This document shows positions 54,301 to 61,244 of a DNA stretch of 64,000 nt, piece by piece. The position numbers were made by a program, and so were the translations under genes. How positions within the stretch are numbered: position 1 is the stretch's first letter; each line of letters opens with the position of its first letter. Source of the DNA: Martelella sp. AD-3 (lineage in GTDB: Bacteria > Pseudomonadota > Alphaproteobacteria > Rhizobiales > Rhizobiaceae); NCBI RefSeq assembly GCF_001578105.1, contig NZ_CP014275.1, positions 3,972,501-4,036,500 on the forward strand. Direction: 5' to 3'. The notes below the pieces were generated by a model. The model searched no databases and was not told the origin of the DNA. It was given only the letters and a program-made list of their open reading frames with translations.

Positions 54301-55654
54301 CCGTTTCAAGCTGGGCGTCCGACAGACGCGCGCAGATGTCGGGCGGCAGCATGGGCCGGTAGGAAGGCTTGGGCGGTGCGACCGAGGCCATGGCGGCGGA
54401 TTGCACCAGCTTGGTCGGATGCGGCTGTGCACCAGCGATACGCAGCGATTGCAGCGCATATTCCTCATAGATCGCGTCGGACAGGCGAGCGCCTTCCGGT
54501 GGCGTCCAGTCCACGGCCTCATAGGCGAGTTCGACGCCATCAGGATCATTGGGCGAAGCAGCGACAGATCGCGTAGCCGCCGAGCGAGCGAGATAGCCCC
54601 GCACGGTCTTCGGCGCGGTGGCCCAAGCGGAAACCACGATCTTCGGCAATGACACTGGCAGGCGCGGCGGAACCTGTTCCTCGATCCATCCGATCAGCGT
54701 GGCAACATCAGGCGCGATCCCCGGCGAAGCCGGCAAACTGGCGGGATCGTCGGCGGGCAGTTTGTCGATCACGGTCAGCCGCGTGTCGATCGTGGTGCCG
54801 TGCTTGGCATAGACCGCACCATCAATGGCGGCGCTGAACACCACACGGCCACGCGCCTGCAAGCGGATGAAAGCGTCCCGCCATGCCGGGGCCTCGGGAC
54901 CAAAGCCTGCGCCGGTGATCGTCACCAGCCGACCGCCCGGTGCAAGACGGGCCAGCGCCGAGACAACATGGCGGTAGGCCGCATCGGCGACACGCCCGCT
55001 GACATTGGCCATAACCGAGAAGGGCGGGTTCATCAGCACCGCGGACGGGACGGCATCTGGGGGCAAATGGTCGTCGATCTGGGCGGCGTCGAACTGGGTG
55101 ACGGCAAAAGCCGGAAAGAGCTGGGCAAGCAGATCGGCGCGGGTCTCGGCAAGTTCATTGAGGATCAGCGAGCCGCCGATCGTCTGCGCCAGGATCGCCA
55201 GAAGGCCGGTGCCCGCCGATGGTTCCAGCACGCGATCATCGGGTGTGATCGCGGCGGCTGTCAGAGCGGCAAGGCCGAGCGGGATCGGCGTCGAAAATTG
55301 CTGGAAGTTCTGGCTTTCCTCGGAACGTCGGGTCTGCGTGGGCAGCAGCCCCGCGACCTTTGCCAGCACAGAAATCCGTGAAGCCGGAGACGCGGCTTTA
55401 CGGAAAAGCGCCTTTCCGTATTTGCGCAGGAAGAGAACGGCAGCGACTTCGCACGCCTCATAAGCGAGCTTCCAGTCCCAGACGCCGGTAGCGTCAGATG
55501 CGCCGAAGGCCGTTTCCATCACACCGCGCAGGATGGCAGCATCGACGCGCTGACCGCGTTCCAGATGGGGGAGTAAAAGATTGGCCGCAGCCAGAATGGC
55601 GGGCGCAGCCGCCATTGGTGTGACCGGGTCGGTCACGGGGAACACCATGTTCAT
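51332..55654 (-). CDS. Giant methylase-helicase, strawberry-notch/DarB-like
   Basis: 1,440 residues from the ATG at 55654. The first ~350 residues form an N6-adenine methylase-like domain with DRVLEPSAGTGLLAILA (SAM site) and VLMNPPFSVM (NPPF). The middle is a superfamily 2 helicase: MLGDGTGAGKGRQSAAIIL (Walker A), AIIFDESHSMQNAGG (DEAH-like DESH) and VVYVSATGATTVHNLAY; then ILVFSDAGGTGRSYHA and AAIQGLGRTNRTNQ (motif VI). Phage P1 DarB has a similar layout and protects incoming DNA from restriction. That role here is inferred. Confidence 0.9.
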   Translation of the reverse strand: MNMVFPVTDPVTPMAAAPAILAAANLLLPHLERGQRVDAAILRGVMETAFGASDATGVWDWKLAYEACEVAAVLFLRKYGKALFRKAASPASRISVLAKVAGLLPTQTRRSEESQNFQQFSTPIPLGLAALTAAAITPDDRVLEPSAGTGLLAILAQTIGGSLILNELAETRADLLAQLFPAFAVTQFDAAQIDDHLPPDAVPSAVLMNPPFSVMANVSGRVADAAYRHVVSALARLAPGGRLVTITGAGFGPEAPAWRDAFIRLQARGRVVFSAAIDGAVYAKHGTTIDTRLTVIDKLPADDPASLPASPGIAPDVATLIGWIEEQVPPRLPVSLPKIVVSAWATAPKTVRGYLARSAATRSVAASPNDPDGVELAYEAVDWTPPEGARLSDAIYEEYALQSLRIAGAQPHPTKLVQSAAMASVAPPKPSYRPMLPPDICARLSDAQLETVIYAGEAHADHLAGAWTVDEHFDNVSAAPEDAAGSIRFRRGFMLGDGTGAGKGRQSAAIILDNWLRGRRKAIWISKSDKLIEDAQRDWSALGMERLLVTPLSRFPQGKPITLSEGILFTTYATLRSDDRGEKVSRVKQIVEWLGSDFDGAIIFDESHSMQNAGGGKGERGDVAASQQGRAGLRLQHALPDARVVYVSATGATTVHNLAYAQRLGLWGSEDFPFQTRAEFVEAIESGGVAAMEVLARDLRSLGLYTARSLSYDGVEYELIEHQLTDEQRHIYDSYAAAFAVIHGNLDAAMEAANITGSEGTLNRQAKSAARSAFESTKQRFFGHLLTSMKTPTLIRSIEADLEAGHAAVIQIVSTGEALMERRLSEIPTEEWNDISVDVTPREYVGSYLQHSFPVQLYEPFTDGEGNLSSRPVFRDGQPVECREAVARRNEMLEQLGSLPPVPGALDQIVQRFGTDMVAEVTGRSRRIVRKGDGASARLAVENRAPSANLAETSAFMDDQKRILVFSDAGGTGRSYHAELSAKNQRLRVHYLLEPGWKADAAIQGLGRTNRTNQAQPPLFRPIATDVKAEKRFLSTIARRLDTLGAITRGQRQTGGQGLFRPEDNLESAYARDALRQLYLLIVRGKVEGCSLERFEAATGLKLMDSTGIKDDLPPITTFLNRLLALTIELQGILFSAFEQLLQARIDGAIASGTYDMGLETLKAESFIVTDRQVIHTHPGTGAETRLLTLTERRRNQPVSLDAALAELDDPRARLLINERSGRAAVQIPTTSIMLDDGEIERRVRLIRPMEAMNIPVRAMGDTHWIEADRSAFNAAWKTELAEVPEFTDSTLHMVTGLLLPIWKRLPQESSRVYRLQTDEGERIIGRRVSPAWAANASTSGVTNSLTPDAAYAALIEGRTILDLAEGLQLRRVRVMGANRIELTCFTDAMRDRLRAYGLFSEIISWKLRFFVPVDATGPEIIGKLLDRFPALRIGEREAA

Positions 55655-55760
55655 GCCTGGAACCTCAGGAGAGCGGAAAGGACAGGCCCGAACAGCGCTC
55701 TCTCTCGACCGCCCGGACTTAACCCCTTCCGGCCCGCCTCTGACTCTCAAAGCGCAGCAT

Positions 55761-55794
55761 AAAAAAAGCGCCCCGACCGGACGGTGGGGCGCTT
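55761..55794 (-). terminator. Intrinsic terminator (leftward)
   Basis: Arms AAGCGCCCC (55766-55774) and GGGGCGCTT (55786-55794). On the minus strand it is followed by seven or more Ts (55767-55761). It ends the antitoxin-like gene whose stop is at 55813. Confidence 0.85.
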
Positions 55795-55812
55795 GTCAGC
55801 GTATTCTCGGGA

Positions 55813-55936
55813 TCATCCAAAGCGGCGACCAGTTGCGGTGAAGGTGTATTCATTGGCGGCAATGGTTGCATCGACAGCCTCGTCCGAGGACAGATAATCA
55901 TACTCGCGCTCAAGCTGGCGGTAGAGCCAGCGGGCC
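55813..55936 (-). pseudogene. C-terminal end of antitoxin-like gene, cut by the recombinase element
   Basis: The minus frame reads ARWLYRQLEREYDYLSSDEAVDATIAANEYTFTATGRRFG and a stop. Joined at the GGCC core to the piece at 58517-59037 it restores EALRDLARWLYRQLEREYDYL. It has no start of its own apart from a GTG inside the recombinase element. Confidence 0.8.
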
Positions 55937-55962
55937 GACAACGATTCATTATGCACCTCATT

Positions 55963-58032
55963 CTAAGTGTTTGTAATCATTGGAAGTGTAGTTTGCCGGG
56001 GATCGCGACACGGGGCATTTCGGTGCCTCAGGGCTTCGGCAACCGCATCACTTTCGAGGTCGACGATTCTTATCTGATGTGGTGCGTGCCGCATAACCTG
56101 TTCAGCCGGCAGGATTTTCTCTTTGATTAGCCGGCGGATGACGTGATGTGTCACCCCCACTTTCTCAGCCGCTTCGGCCATCGTAAGCCACCCGCCCTGC
56201 TTGTCGGCCGACGCGTAAGCTCGAATGCCATTGATCTTCCGGGTGGAGGAGACTCGTTTCGCGGTCCAGGTGTGATCGCACCCCGTGCGCAGGCTCATTC
56301 TGTTGAGCGTCGCAGCAATGTCACTATCGCTCCAACGTCCGGCCATGGATCGGATCAAGGTCAAGGCATCTTCGGAAGTGACGCGGCCATGCTGGCCGGG
56401 TTTGGGCTTCTTGACGCGCAGCTGGGAGTGTTGGCCACCTTGCCAGTGGATGGTCAAGATCACTTCGCGACTTTGCTCATCGACGTCCGCGACAATGTCC
56501 TTGATCAGCGTGCGCACCAGGCGTTGGCGGGTCCGCGCGCTGACGCCAGCTGCGTTCCAGGCCGTGGCCACCTCTTCGGCCAAGCCTTCAAGGTCAGGTG
56601 GTTCCACTGCGACGATGGGGGCCTCACCGACGTCAACGCGCATTTTGCACGCCTCGAGACGCTGCAGGGTCGCCTCCCAGTTCCGTTCAAGCGTGGCCGC
56701 AATAAGTCGGTTCTCGGGATCGCAGGCCGCATAGCGGCGCTCTGCCAGTCCAGCCTCATACTGCGCCTTCTGCAAGTCGAGCTCCGCAGCGCGTCGTCGT
56801 TCTTCGCTGGCCATTGTCAGCATTCGTTCCGCCTCCCTCGCTGCTTCTATCGCAACGGGCTGCACCACGCGAAGAATCTCTGCGGCGATCGCGGCGTCGA
56901 TCCGTGACCCGCCAAAATGAACACACCGGTCGTGACCAAGCATCGTGTTCATGTAGTCGCAGCGGTAGACCGGGCTCAAGGCCTGGCCGGGATACGTGAC
57001 CGTGATACGGCAGCCGCATCGCGCGCACGACATCAATCCAGAGAGCAGCGCGCGACCGCCGCGCCCAGACTTGACACCGCCTTTCCGACCGTGCGCATTG
57101 GTCGCCAGATGGGCCAGATTGCGCTCATATTCTTCCCAGCCGATGTAACCTTCATGGTGGTCCTTCAGGAAGATATCCCATTCTTCCATAGGCTTGCCAT
57201 GGCCGTAGGATTTATGGGCCCGCCCATCCACGATCTCGGCGCGGGGCCCGCTTTTCCCATAGGCATAAATCCCAGCATAAAAGGGATTCTTGAGCACAGA
57301 GATGACGTTGCGATACCGGATTGGCGTCCAGTCGAATGACGTCATGTAACGCCCCTCGGAGGGGCGTGGGAATGAGAGCTTGTCCTGCGTCAGCGACAAC
57401 AGGACTTGGCGGCCGCTTTTCAGTTCCCGGAAGCGGCTGAAGATCAGGCGGATGGCCTCCTGCACACGCAGATCGGGATCGAAGCCAAGGCCCGCATCGC
57501 GATGCCAAATATAGCCGATGGGCACGTTGATGCGCAGTTCGCCCCGCTTAGCCTTTGACCGGGCGGCCTCGAGCATTCGCGCCCGTAGAATGCCGAGTTC
57601 GAACTCGCTGATTGTTCCCTTCATGCCGAGCAACAGACGATCATTGGGTGCGCAGGGATTGTATACGCCGTCCTGGTCGATGACCCGGGCGTCGGCCAGA
57701 CCGCAAAGCTCCAGCAAGTGGTGCCAGTCACGCCCGTTTCGGGCGAGGCGAGAAGCGTCGAGGCAAAGCACTGCGCCTACATCCCCGGCGCAGAGCCAGG
57801 CGACAAGACGCTCGAATCCCGGGCGGGCGACAGCGCCACTGGCAGAGCGCCCAAGATCATCGTCGATGACCTCGACCTGCTGGAAACCATGCCGTCGAGC
57901 CGTGTTCACGAGATCGTACTGGCTTCGCTGGCTTTCAAGATTGTGCAGGACCTGACTTTGTGTCGACTGCCGCACATAAACGACGGCCTTGCGCTTCAAG
58001 ATCGCCGGCGGAAGAGGGCTAAGCGCGTTCAT
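55963..58032 (-). CDS. Large serine recombinase
   Basis: 689 residues, GGAGG before the ATG. Resolvase domain: KAVVYVRQSTQSQVLHNLESQ (nucleophile Ser ~23), VLCLDASRLARNGRDW and GTISEFELGILRARM. Then a recombinase domain (YRNVISVLKNPFYAGIYAYGK), a zinc-ribbon (SCARCGCRITVTYPG ... YRCDYM), a coiled-coil segment (ASEERRRAAELDLQKAQYEAGL), and a C-terminal HTH unusual for integrases (GGWLTMAEAAEKVGVTHHVIRRLI). It integrates and excises the element by double-strand exchange through a phosphoserine link. Confidence 0.95.
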   Translation of the reverse strand: MNALSPLPPAILKRKAVVYVRQSTQSQVLHNLESQRSQYDLVNTARRHGFQQVEVIDDDLGRSASGAVARPGFERLVAWLCAGDVGAVLCLDASRLARNGRDWHHLLELCGLADARVIDQDGVYNPCAPNDRLLLGMKGTISEFELGILRARMLEAARSKAKRGELRINVPIGYIWHRDAGLGFDPDLRVQEAIRLIFSRFRELKSGRQVLLSLTQDKLSFPRPSEGRYMTSFDWTPIRYRNVISVLKNPFYAGIYAYGKSGPRAEIVDGRAHKSYGHGKPMEEWDIFLKDHHEGYIGWEEYERNLAHLATNAHGRKGGVKSGRGGRALLSGLMSCARCGCRITVTYPGQALSPVYRCDYMNTMLGHDRCVHFGGSRIDAAIAAEILRVVQPVAIEAAREAERMLTMASEERRRAAELDLQKAQYEAGLAERRYAACDPENRLIAATLERNWEATLQRLEACKMRVDVGEAPIVAVEPPDLEGLAEEVATAWNAAGVSARTRQRLVRTLIKDIVADVDEQSREVILTIHWQGGQHSQLRVKKPKPGQHGRVTSEDALTLIRSMAGRWSDSDIAATLNRMSLRTGCDHTWTAKRVSSTRKINGIRAYASADKQGGWLTMAEAAEKVGVTHHVIRRLIKEKILPAEQVMRHAPHQIRIVDLESDAVAEALRHRNAPCRDPRQTTLPMITNT

Positions 58033-58198
58033 GCGGCTCCTCCTTTCTGGCGGCTTCGGTCGCCTCCATCAGCAGGGTCGCCAGCGCCATCAGCACTGCT
58101 TCGCGCTGCCTCGGGCTCATGCCCAGCATCTTGTGGGAATCGAACGCCATAGCGACTTGGCGCGATCTTTCGGGCGGAATGGGTGTCGATCGTTTCAT
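58019..58198 (-). CDS. 59-residue recombinase-associated small protein
   Basis: Starts MKRSTPIPPERSRQVAMAFDSHK, then LGMSPRQREAVLMALATLLMEAT, ending EEPHERA. AGGAGA lies 10 bases before the ATG and the gene overlaps the recombinase start by 14 bases. The length and a helical, amphipathic look suggest a recombination accessory (directionality-type) protein, but I have no family name. It is read in a different frame from the tail of the DUF5372-like gene. Confidence 0.65.
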   Translation of the reverse strand: MKRSTPIPPERSRQVAMAFDSHKMLGMSPRQREAVLMALATLLMEATEAARKEEPHERA

Positions 58199-58512
58199 CG
58201 GGGGGAATCTCCTGGACTATGCCTACAGTCGAGGAGCTTACCCTTGTGCGATGCGCAGCCAGAAATTCGGCGAGTTCAACAAGGGAACCAAGCGAAACCC
58301 GCGGCTCGCCAAGCGCCATACCCACACAAGCGACCGGGTCGAGCATCCAGGTCGCTACGATAACGACATGACCCGGCGCGGCTTCAATCCGCGCCACCGC
58401 ACCGTTTCGGGATCTATCAATGCCTTCGCATCGCACCCGCCGCCCGAAAAGCGGGTGGTAGGGGTAATGAACAGTCACAAACTCGCCGATATGGGCAGAA
58501 TGACCATGAGAT
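58029..58512 (-). CDS. DUF5372-like recombinase-associated protein (5' end defined by the element junction)
   Basis: The frame reads AHIGEFVTVHYPYHPLFGRRVRCEGI, VVIVATWMLDPVACVGMALGEPRVSLGSLVELAEFL. A first start inside the element is GTG 58477; in a circular form the true start could lie across the junction. Past about 58200 it overlaps the 59-residue gene in another frame, so its C-terminus is uncertain; its stop overlaps the recombinase ATG. A broken homologue is at 2996-3400. Confidence 0.6.
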
Positions 58513-58516
58513 GGCC

Positions 58517-59037
58517 AGATCGCGCAGCGCCTCGATGACCGCCTCCTCGGCATCAGCGGTCATGTCCTGCCAGGTCGGGCTGTCGCGCTCGACCGCGATC
58601 GACATGCAGTATTCGTGATAATAATGCCCGCGATGGCTGGCATCGGCGCGAAGCTGATAGAAGTTTCGGCGCTGGATCGCCTGAAGGGTATCGGCGAGGC
58701 GGTGCAGTTCGGTGTCCTGCGGGGCGTATTCCCTGATCCGGCGCGGCGCATTTTTCCGGTAGGAATAGAAGGTCTCGAAACAGGCGCCATCACCTTGCGA
58801 CCAGAAGCACTGGAAGCAAATACAGGGGGCTTGCCGTGAACCCCCGCCCATCAACCGGACGGTGCGGGTTTTGAGATTCAAACCGAGGATCTCGGCGATG
58901 CGCTGAAAATCCTCATAGACGGCATCGTACCAGTCATAGTCGAAGCCGCCTTCGCGATACCAGGCACGGGCCTTGTCCTTCGCCGCTTCGGACAATTCGT
59001 CGAGGCGATAGACGGTGGTTTCGATGATCTCAGGCAT
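58517..59037 (-). pseudogene. N-terminal part of an antitoxin-like gene, interrupted by the recombinase element
   Basis: From the ATG at 59037: ETTVYRLDELSEAAKDKARAWYREGGFDYDWYDAVYEDFQRIAEILGLNL, then CICFQCFWSQGDGACFETFYSYRKN and TWQDMTADAEEAVIEALRDLA. Such proteins are often annotated 'antitoxin of toxin-antitoxin stability system', without experiments I know of. The complete gene would be ~214 residues. It overlaps the next gene by 8 bases. Confidence 0.78.
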
Positions 59038-59446
59038 GGGGATCGCCTCCCTCCAGCACGGTGGAAAGCCAGCCATCGGTAGAGATCCAGTCCACCGTCT
59101 TGCCGGTGGCGAGATCAAGGACATGCGCCCCACCACCAAATCCGTCGATGCGCGGTTTCGAGCAGCTATTTGCGTACTGGAAACCCCACAATCCACTCAG
59201 GCCAAATTCGGCAGCGCAGCGTTTGACGAATTGGATGACATGCTCAGGATCGCCGGTGACGTCATCGCGCATCCAGAGTTGCGTACCGCCATGCTCTGGC
59301 TGGATGGAGAGCAGGAAGCCATCGGAGGGCGGATCCTCAACGGCATTGTCATCCGCCAGAGCTTTGTAGAGATCCAGCGCGCGGGCAGCGTTTTCGGGGG
59401 TGCCTACATCGAGCAGGCAAGAAAAGTGCGTGAAATAATCGGCCAT
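59030..59446 (-). CDS. Hypothetical element protein (138 aa)
   Basis: From the ATG at 59446 (AGGAGA upstream): MADYFTHFSCLLDVGTPENAARALDLYKAL, then SIQPEHGGTQLWMRDDVTGDPEHVIQFVKRCAAEFGLSGLWGFQYAN and GGAHVLDLATGKTVDWIST. Soluble, acidic, no family recognised by name. Similar proteins sit next to the antitoxin-like gene in other alphaproteobacterial ICEs as far as I recall. Confidence 0.8.
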   Translation of the reverse strand: MADYFTHFSCLLDVGTPENAARALDLYKALADDNAVEDPPSDGFLLSIQPEHGGTQLWMRDDVTGDPEHVIQFVKRCAAEFGLSGLWGFQYANSCSKPRIDGFGGGAHVLDLATGKTVDWISTDGWLSTVLEGGDPHA

Positions 59447-59511
59447 GATAGTCTCCTGGCATGACATGGCCCGGCGTGTGGCCGAGCCGAATGGGATGAA
59501 ATGGGTGAAGC

Positions 59512-60060
59512 TCAGGCGGCCTGCGGCAGGCGGAGCAGATCGGCCGAGGTCTCGCGCCAAAAGGAATCGACCAACCGGGCTTCCAGCGCAGCGGCGCGGT
59601 AACGCAGCCGTCTCGCCGCTTCGGGATCTGATGTCCGAAACGCCATACCGCGCAGGCGGCTGGCCTCGGTCACAATCCTGCGTGCCTCGGCATCGGAGGC
59701 GACAGGCTGTTGCCAGAGGATAATGCCGGCGCGGATTTCGCCAGCGAGGACCAGGCGTTGATCTTGGTCCTGAATGAGCATGATGCGCGGCTGAAAATAC
59801 GGAAAGCTGTCCGGCCCCGTGCGAATATCACCGCGCGACAGGCGCAAGGCTGCGGCCTGGATGGCCTCTTCCGGTGACGGGCATTCGCCAAGCGGGATCA
59901 CGCGGTCAAAACCGTTCGCCGCGTCACTGGCGTCATAACTGGCCACGCCAAGGCATGAGATACGCAGCGGCAGCTTTTGCGACCGATAAAGCGCGGGCAG
60001 AACATCGGCAGCCAGAATCTGGCCGATGGAACGGAAGGTTTCGGAACGGGCAAAGGTCAT
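59512..60060 (-). CDS. Hypothetical element protein (182 aa)
   Basis: From the ATG at 60060, with GGAG 8 bases upstream inside the repeated leader; the in-frame GTG at 60069 is less well placed. It reads MTFARSETFRSIGQILAADVLPALYRSQKLPLRISCLGVASYD, then PYFQPRIMLIQDQDQRLVLAGEIRAGIILWQ and EARRIVTEASRLRGMAFRTSDPEAARRLRYRAAALEARL. No family recognised. Expression likely shared with the ParB-like gene through the same leader. Confidence 0.8.
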   Translation of the reverse strand: MTFARSETFRSIGQILAADVLPALYRSQKLPLRISCLGVASYDASDAANGFDRVIPLGECPSPEEAIQAAALRLSRGDIRTGPDSFPYFQPRIMLIQDQDQRLVLAGEIRAGIILWQQPVASDAEARRIVTEASRLRGMAFRTSDPEAARRLRYRAAALEARLVDSFWRETSADLLRLPQAA

Positions 60061-60068
60061 CGGGATCA

Positions 60069-60144
60069 CTCCATGACGGGCGCCGGTGAGCCTCTCTCTC
60101 CGACCCTCAACCCGTCACGGCCGAACGGCCCGCACTCTTCCTCT
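60069..60144 (-). promoter_or_regulatory. Repeated 76-base leader, copy B
   Basis: 76 bases that align without gaps with 63392-63467 (about 62 identical by hand count). It lies directly before the 182-aa gene and includes its ribosome site. On the minus strand TGACGGG pairs with CCGTCA, which would enclose the GAGAGAGAGG purine block. Confidence 0.55.
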
Positions 60145-60259
60145 CTGACCGGGCTCGTTCCCGGTTCCGCTGCCGGCGATGGGAACCATCGCGAGGCGCT
60201 GAAGGCCCGAAGCGCGGGCTGCCGCGCTCGGGCCGTCGGGGATGAGGCGCTTTCGCGCC

Positions 60260-60424
60260 TTATTCCCACGGGTCCAGCTCCAGCTTCACCATGTCGTCGT
60301 CGCCGTCGAACTCGGCGGCAGGGCACGCGGCGTGGGTGCCGTCTCCGGCCTGGAACACAACGATCGAAACCATCAGCGTGGCGGCAAGGCTGGCGGCGAA
60401 GGCGGTGGCATCTGCATAGGACAT
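60260..60424 (-). CDS. Small hypothetical protein (54 aa)
   Basis: MSYADATAFAASLAATLMVSIVVFQAGDG, then a short acidic tail FDGDDDMVKLELDPWE. An N-terminal helix is amphipathic to hydrophobic. Ribosome site GGAG before the ATG at 60424. Small proteins of this type recur in this accessory arm in related elements; function unknown. Confidence 0.65.
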   Translation of the reverse strand: MSYADATAFAASLAATLMVSIVVFQAGDGTHAACPAAEFDGDDDMVKLELDPWE

Positions 60425-60841
60425 GGGTTCCGGCTCCTGTCTTTGGGAGGCGGGGGACCATCCCCCGCGCGACAGGCGCCCGAAGTGTCTGACCGGATCT
60501 GCAATCACCCGAGGGCGTTCGGACTTTTCCCGAATCCCCGAGGGCGGCACGCGCGCGTAAGCCGACCCCTTTGGGGTTGAATGTCAAAGAGACGGATCGG
60601 ACCAAGGTTTGCGAATGGAAGCGGGGGTGGTTTTTCGCATCTGACAGGATGCCGGATACCCGTCGCAGATGCTCTGCCGCGTCAGCCTTGCCACCATGCT
60701 GGCATCAGGATCGTGTTCCTTCAGGCCAGAGATGGCTGCCGCTTGTCCTGATCGGGATGGCGGATTGCATGGTGAAGCCGGATTGGGCCCGTCCGGTGCA
60801 GACATCCCATCCTCACGGCCAGAGACCCTGCGATCGGGTCT
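60425..60841. other. 417-base stretch without a confident gene
   Basis: It contains a strong hairpin GCGGGGGA-CCA-TCCCCCGC (60450-60468) just upstream of the 54-aa gene. Minus-strand frame 60584-60805 ends in RLTRQSICDGYPASCQMRKTTPASIRKPWSDPSL, which might be a small protein but has no clear start. Confidence 0.4.
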
Positions 60842-61147
60842 TCAGCTCCAAAGCCCATCGGCAATTTCGCGGGCAACCATCGCGCGGGCTTTCATCATCA
60901 GATCGTCGCCCGATGTATCGATGTGACCATAGAAGCGCGCACGGCCGCCATGGGCAGTCCATTCGGCATAGCGGCAGTATTCACGGGCATCGAGCCGGAA
61001 AACGCGCATATCTTCGGCCCAATGGGGCTTTGGCTCCACAACAACGGTCATGCCGTCGCGGCTTTCCTCCCAGGGCAGTGTACGCTCCAGCGGACGGTTT
61101 TCCCGATCCTGAGCAAATATTTCATCAACGTCGATGCTGGCAGCCAT
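60842..61147 (-). CDS. Hypothetical element protein (101 aa)
   Basis: From the ATG at 61147: MAASIDVDEIFAQDRENRPLERTLPWEESRDGMTVVVEPKPHWAEDMRVFRLDAREYCRYAEWTAHGGRARFYGHIDTSGDDLMMKARAMVAREIADGLWS in short. No recognised domain. Separated from the ParB-like gene by a terminator, so it probably has its own promoter or read-through expression. Confidence 0.72.
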   Translation of the reverse strand: MAASIDVDEIFAQDRENRPLERTLPWEESRDGMTVVVEPKPHWAEDMRVFRLDAREYCRYAEWTAHGGRARFYGHIDTSGDDLMMKARAMVAREIADGLWS

Positions 61148-61161
61148 GGCGGCTCTCCAAA

Positions 61162-61188
61162 GAAAAAGCCCGATCACGAGGATCGGGC
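61162..61188 (-). terminator. Intrinsic terminator (leftward)
   Basis: GCCCGATC (61168-61175), loop ACGAG, GATCGGGC (61181-61188). On the minus strand it is followed by TTTTTCTTT. It ends the ParB-like gene whose stop is at 61245. Confidence 0.88.
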
Positions 61189-61244
61189 GAGTTACGGAAA
61201 CGGAGCGGTTAGAACGGGGCGACCGAAGCCGCCCCGCATGAGTG

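Larger units (their letters stand above)
55933..58516. mobile_element. Large-serine-recombinase mobile element (~2.58 kb)
   Basis: The insertion is bounded by a 4-bp GGCC common to both junctions (55933-55936 and 58513-58516). Outside it the antitoxin-like reading frame is continuous; inside lie the large serine recombinase, a 59-codon gene and a DUF5372-like gene, all on the minus strand. Large serine recombinases join phage-like att sites sharing a 2-bp core, consistent with GGCC or part of it. There are no inverted repeats, as expected. Confidence 0.8.
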
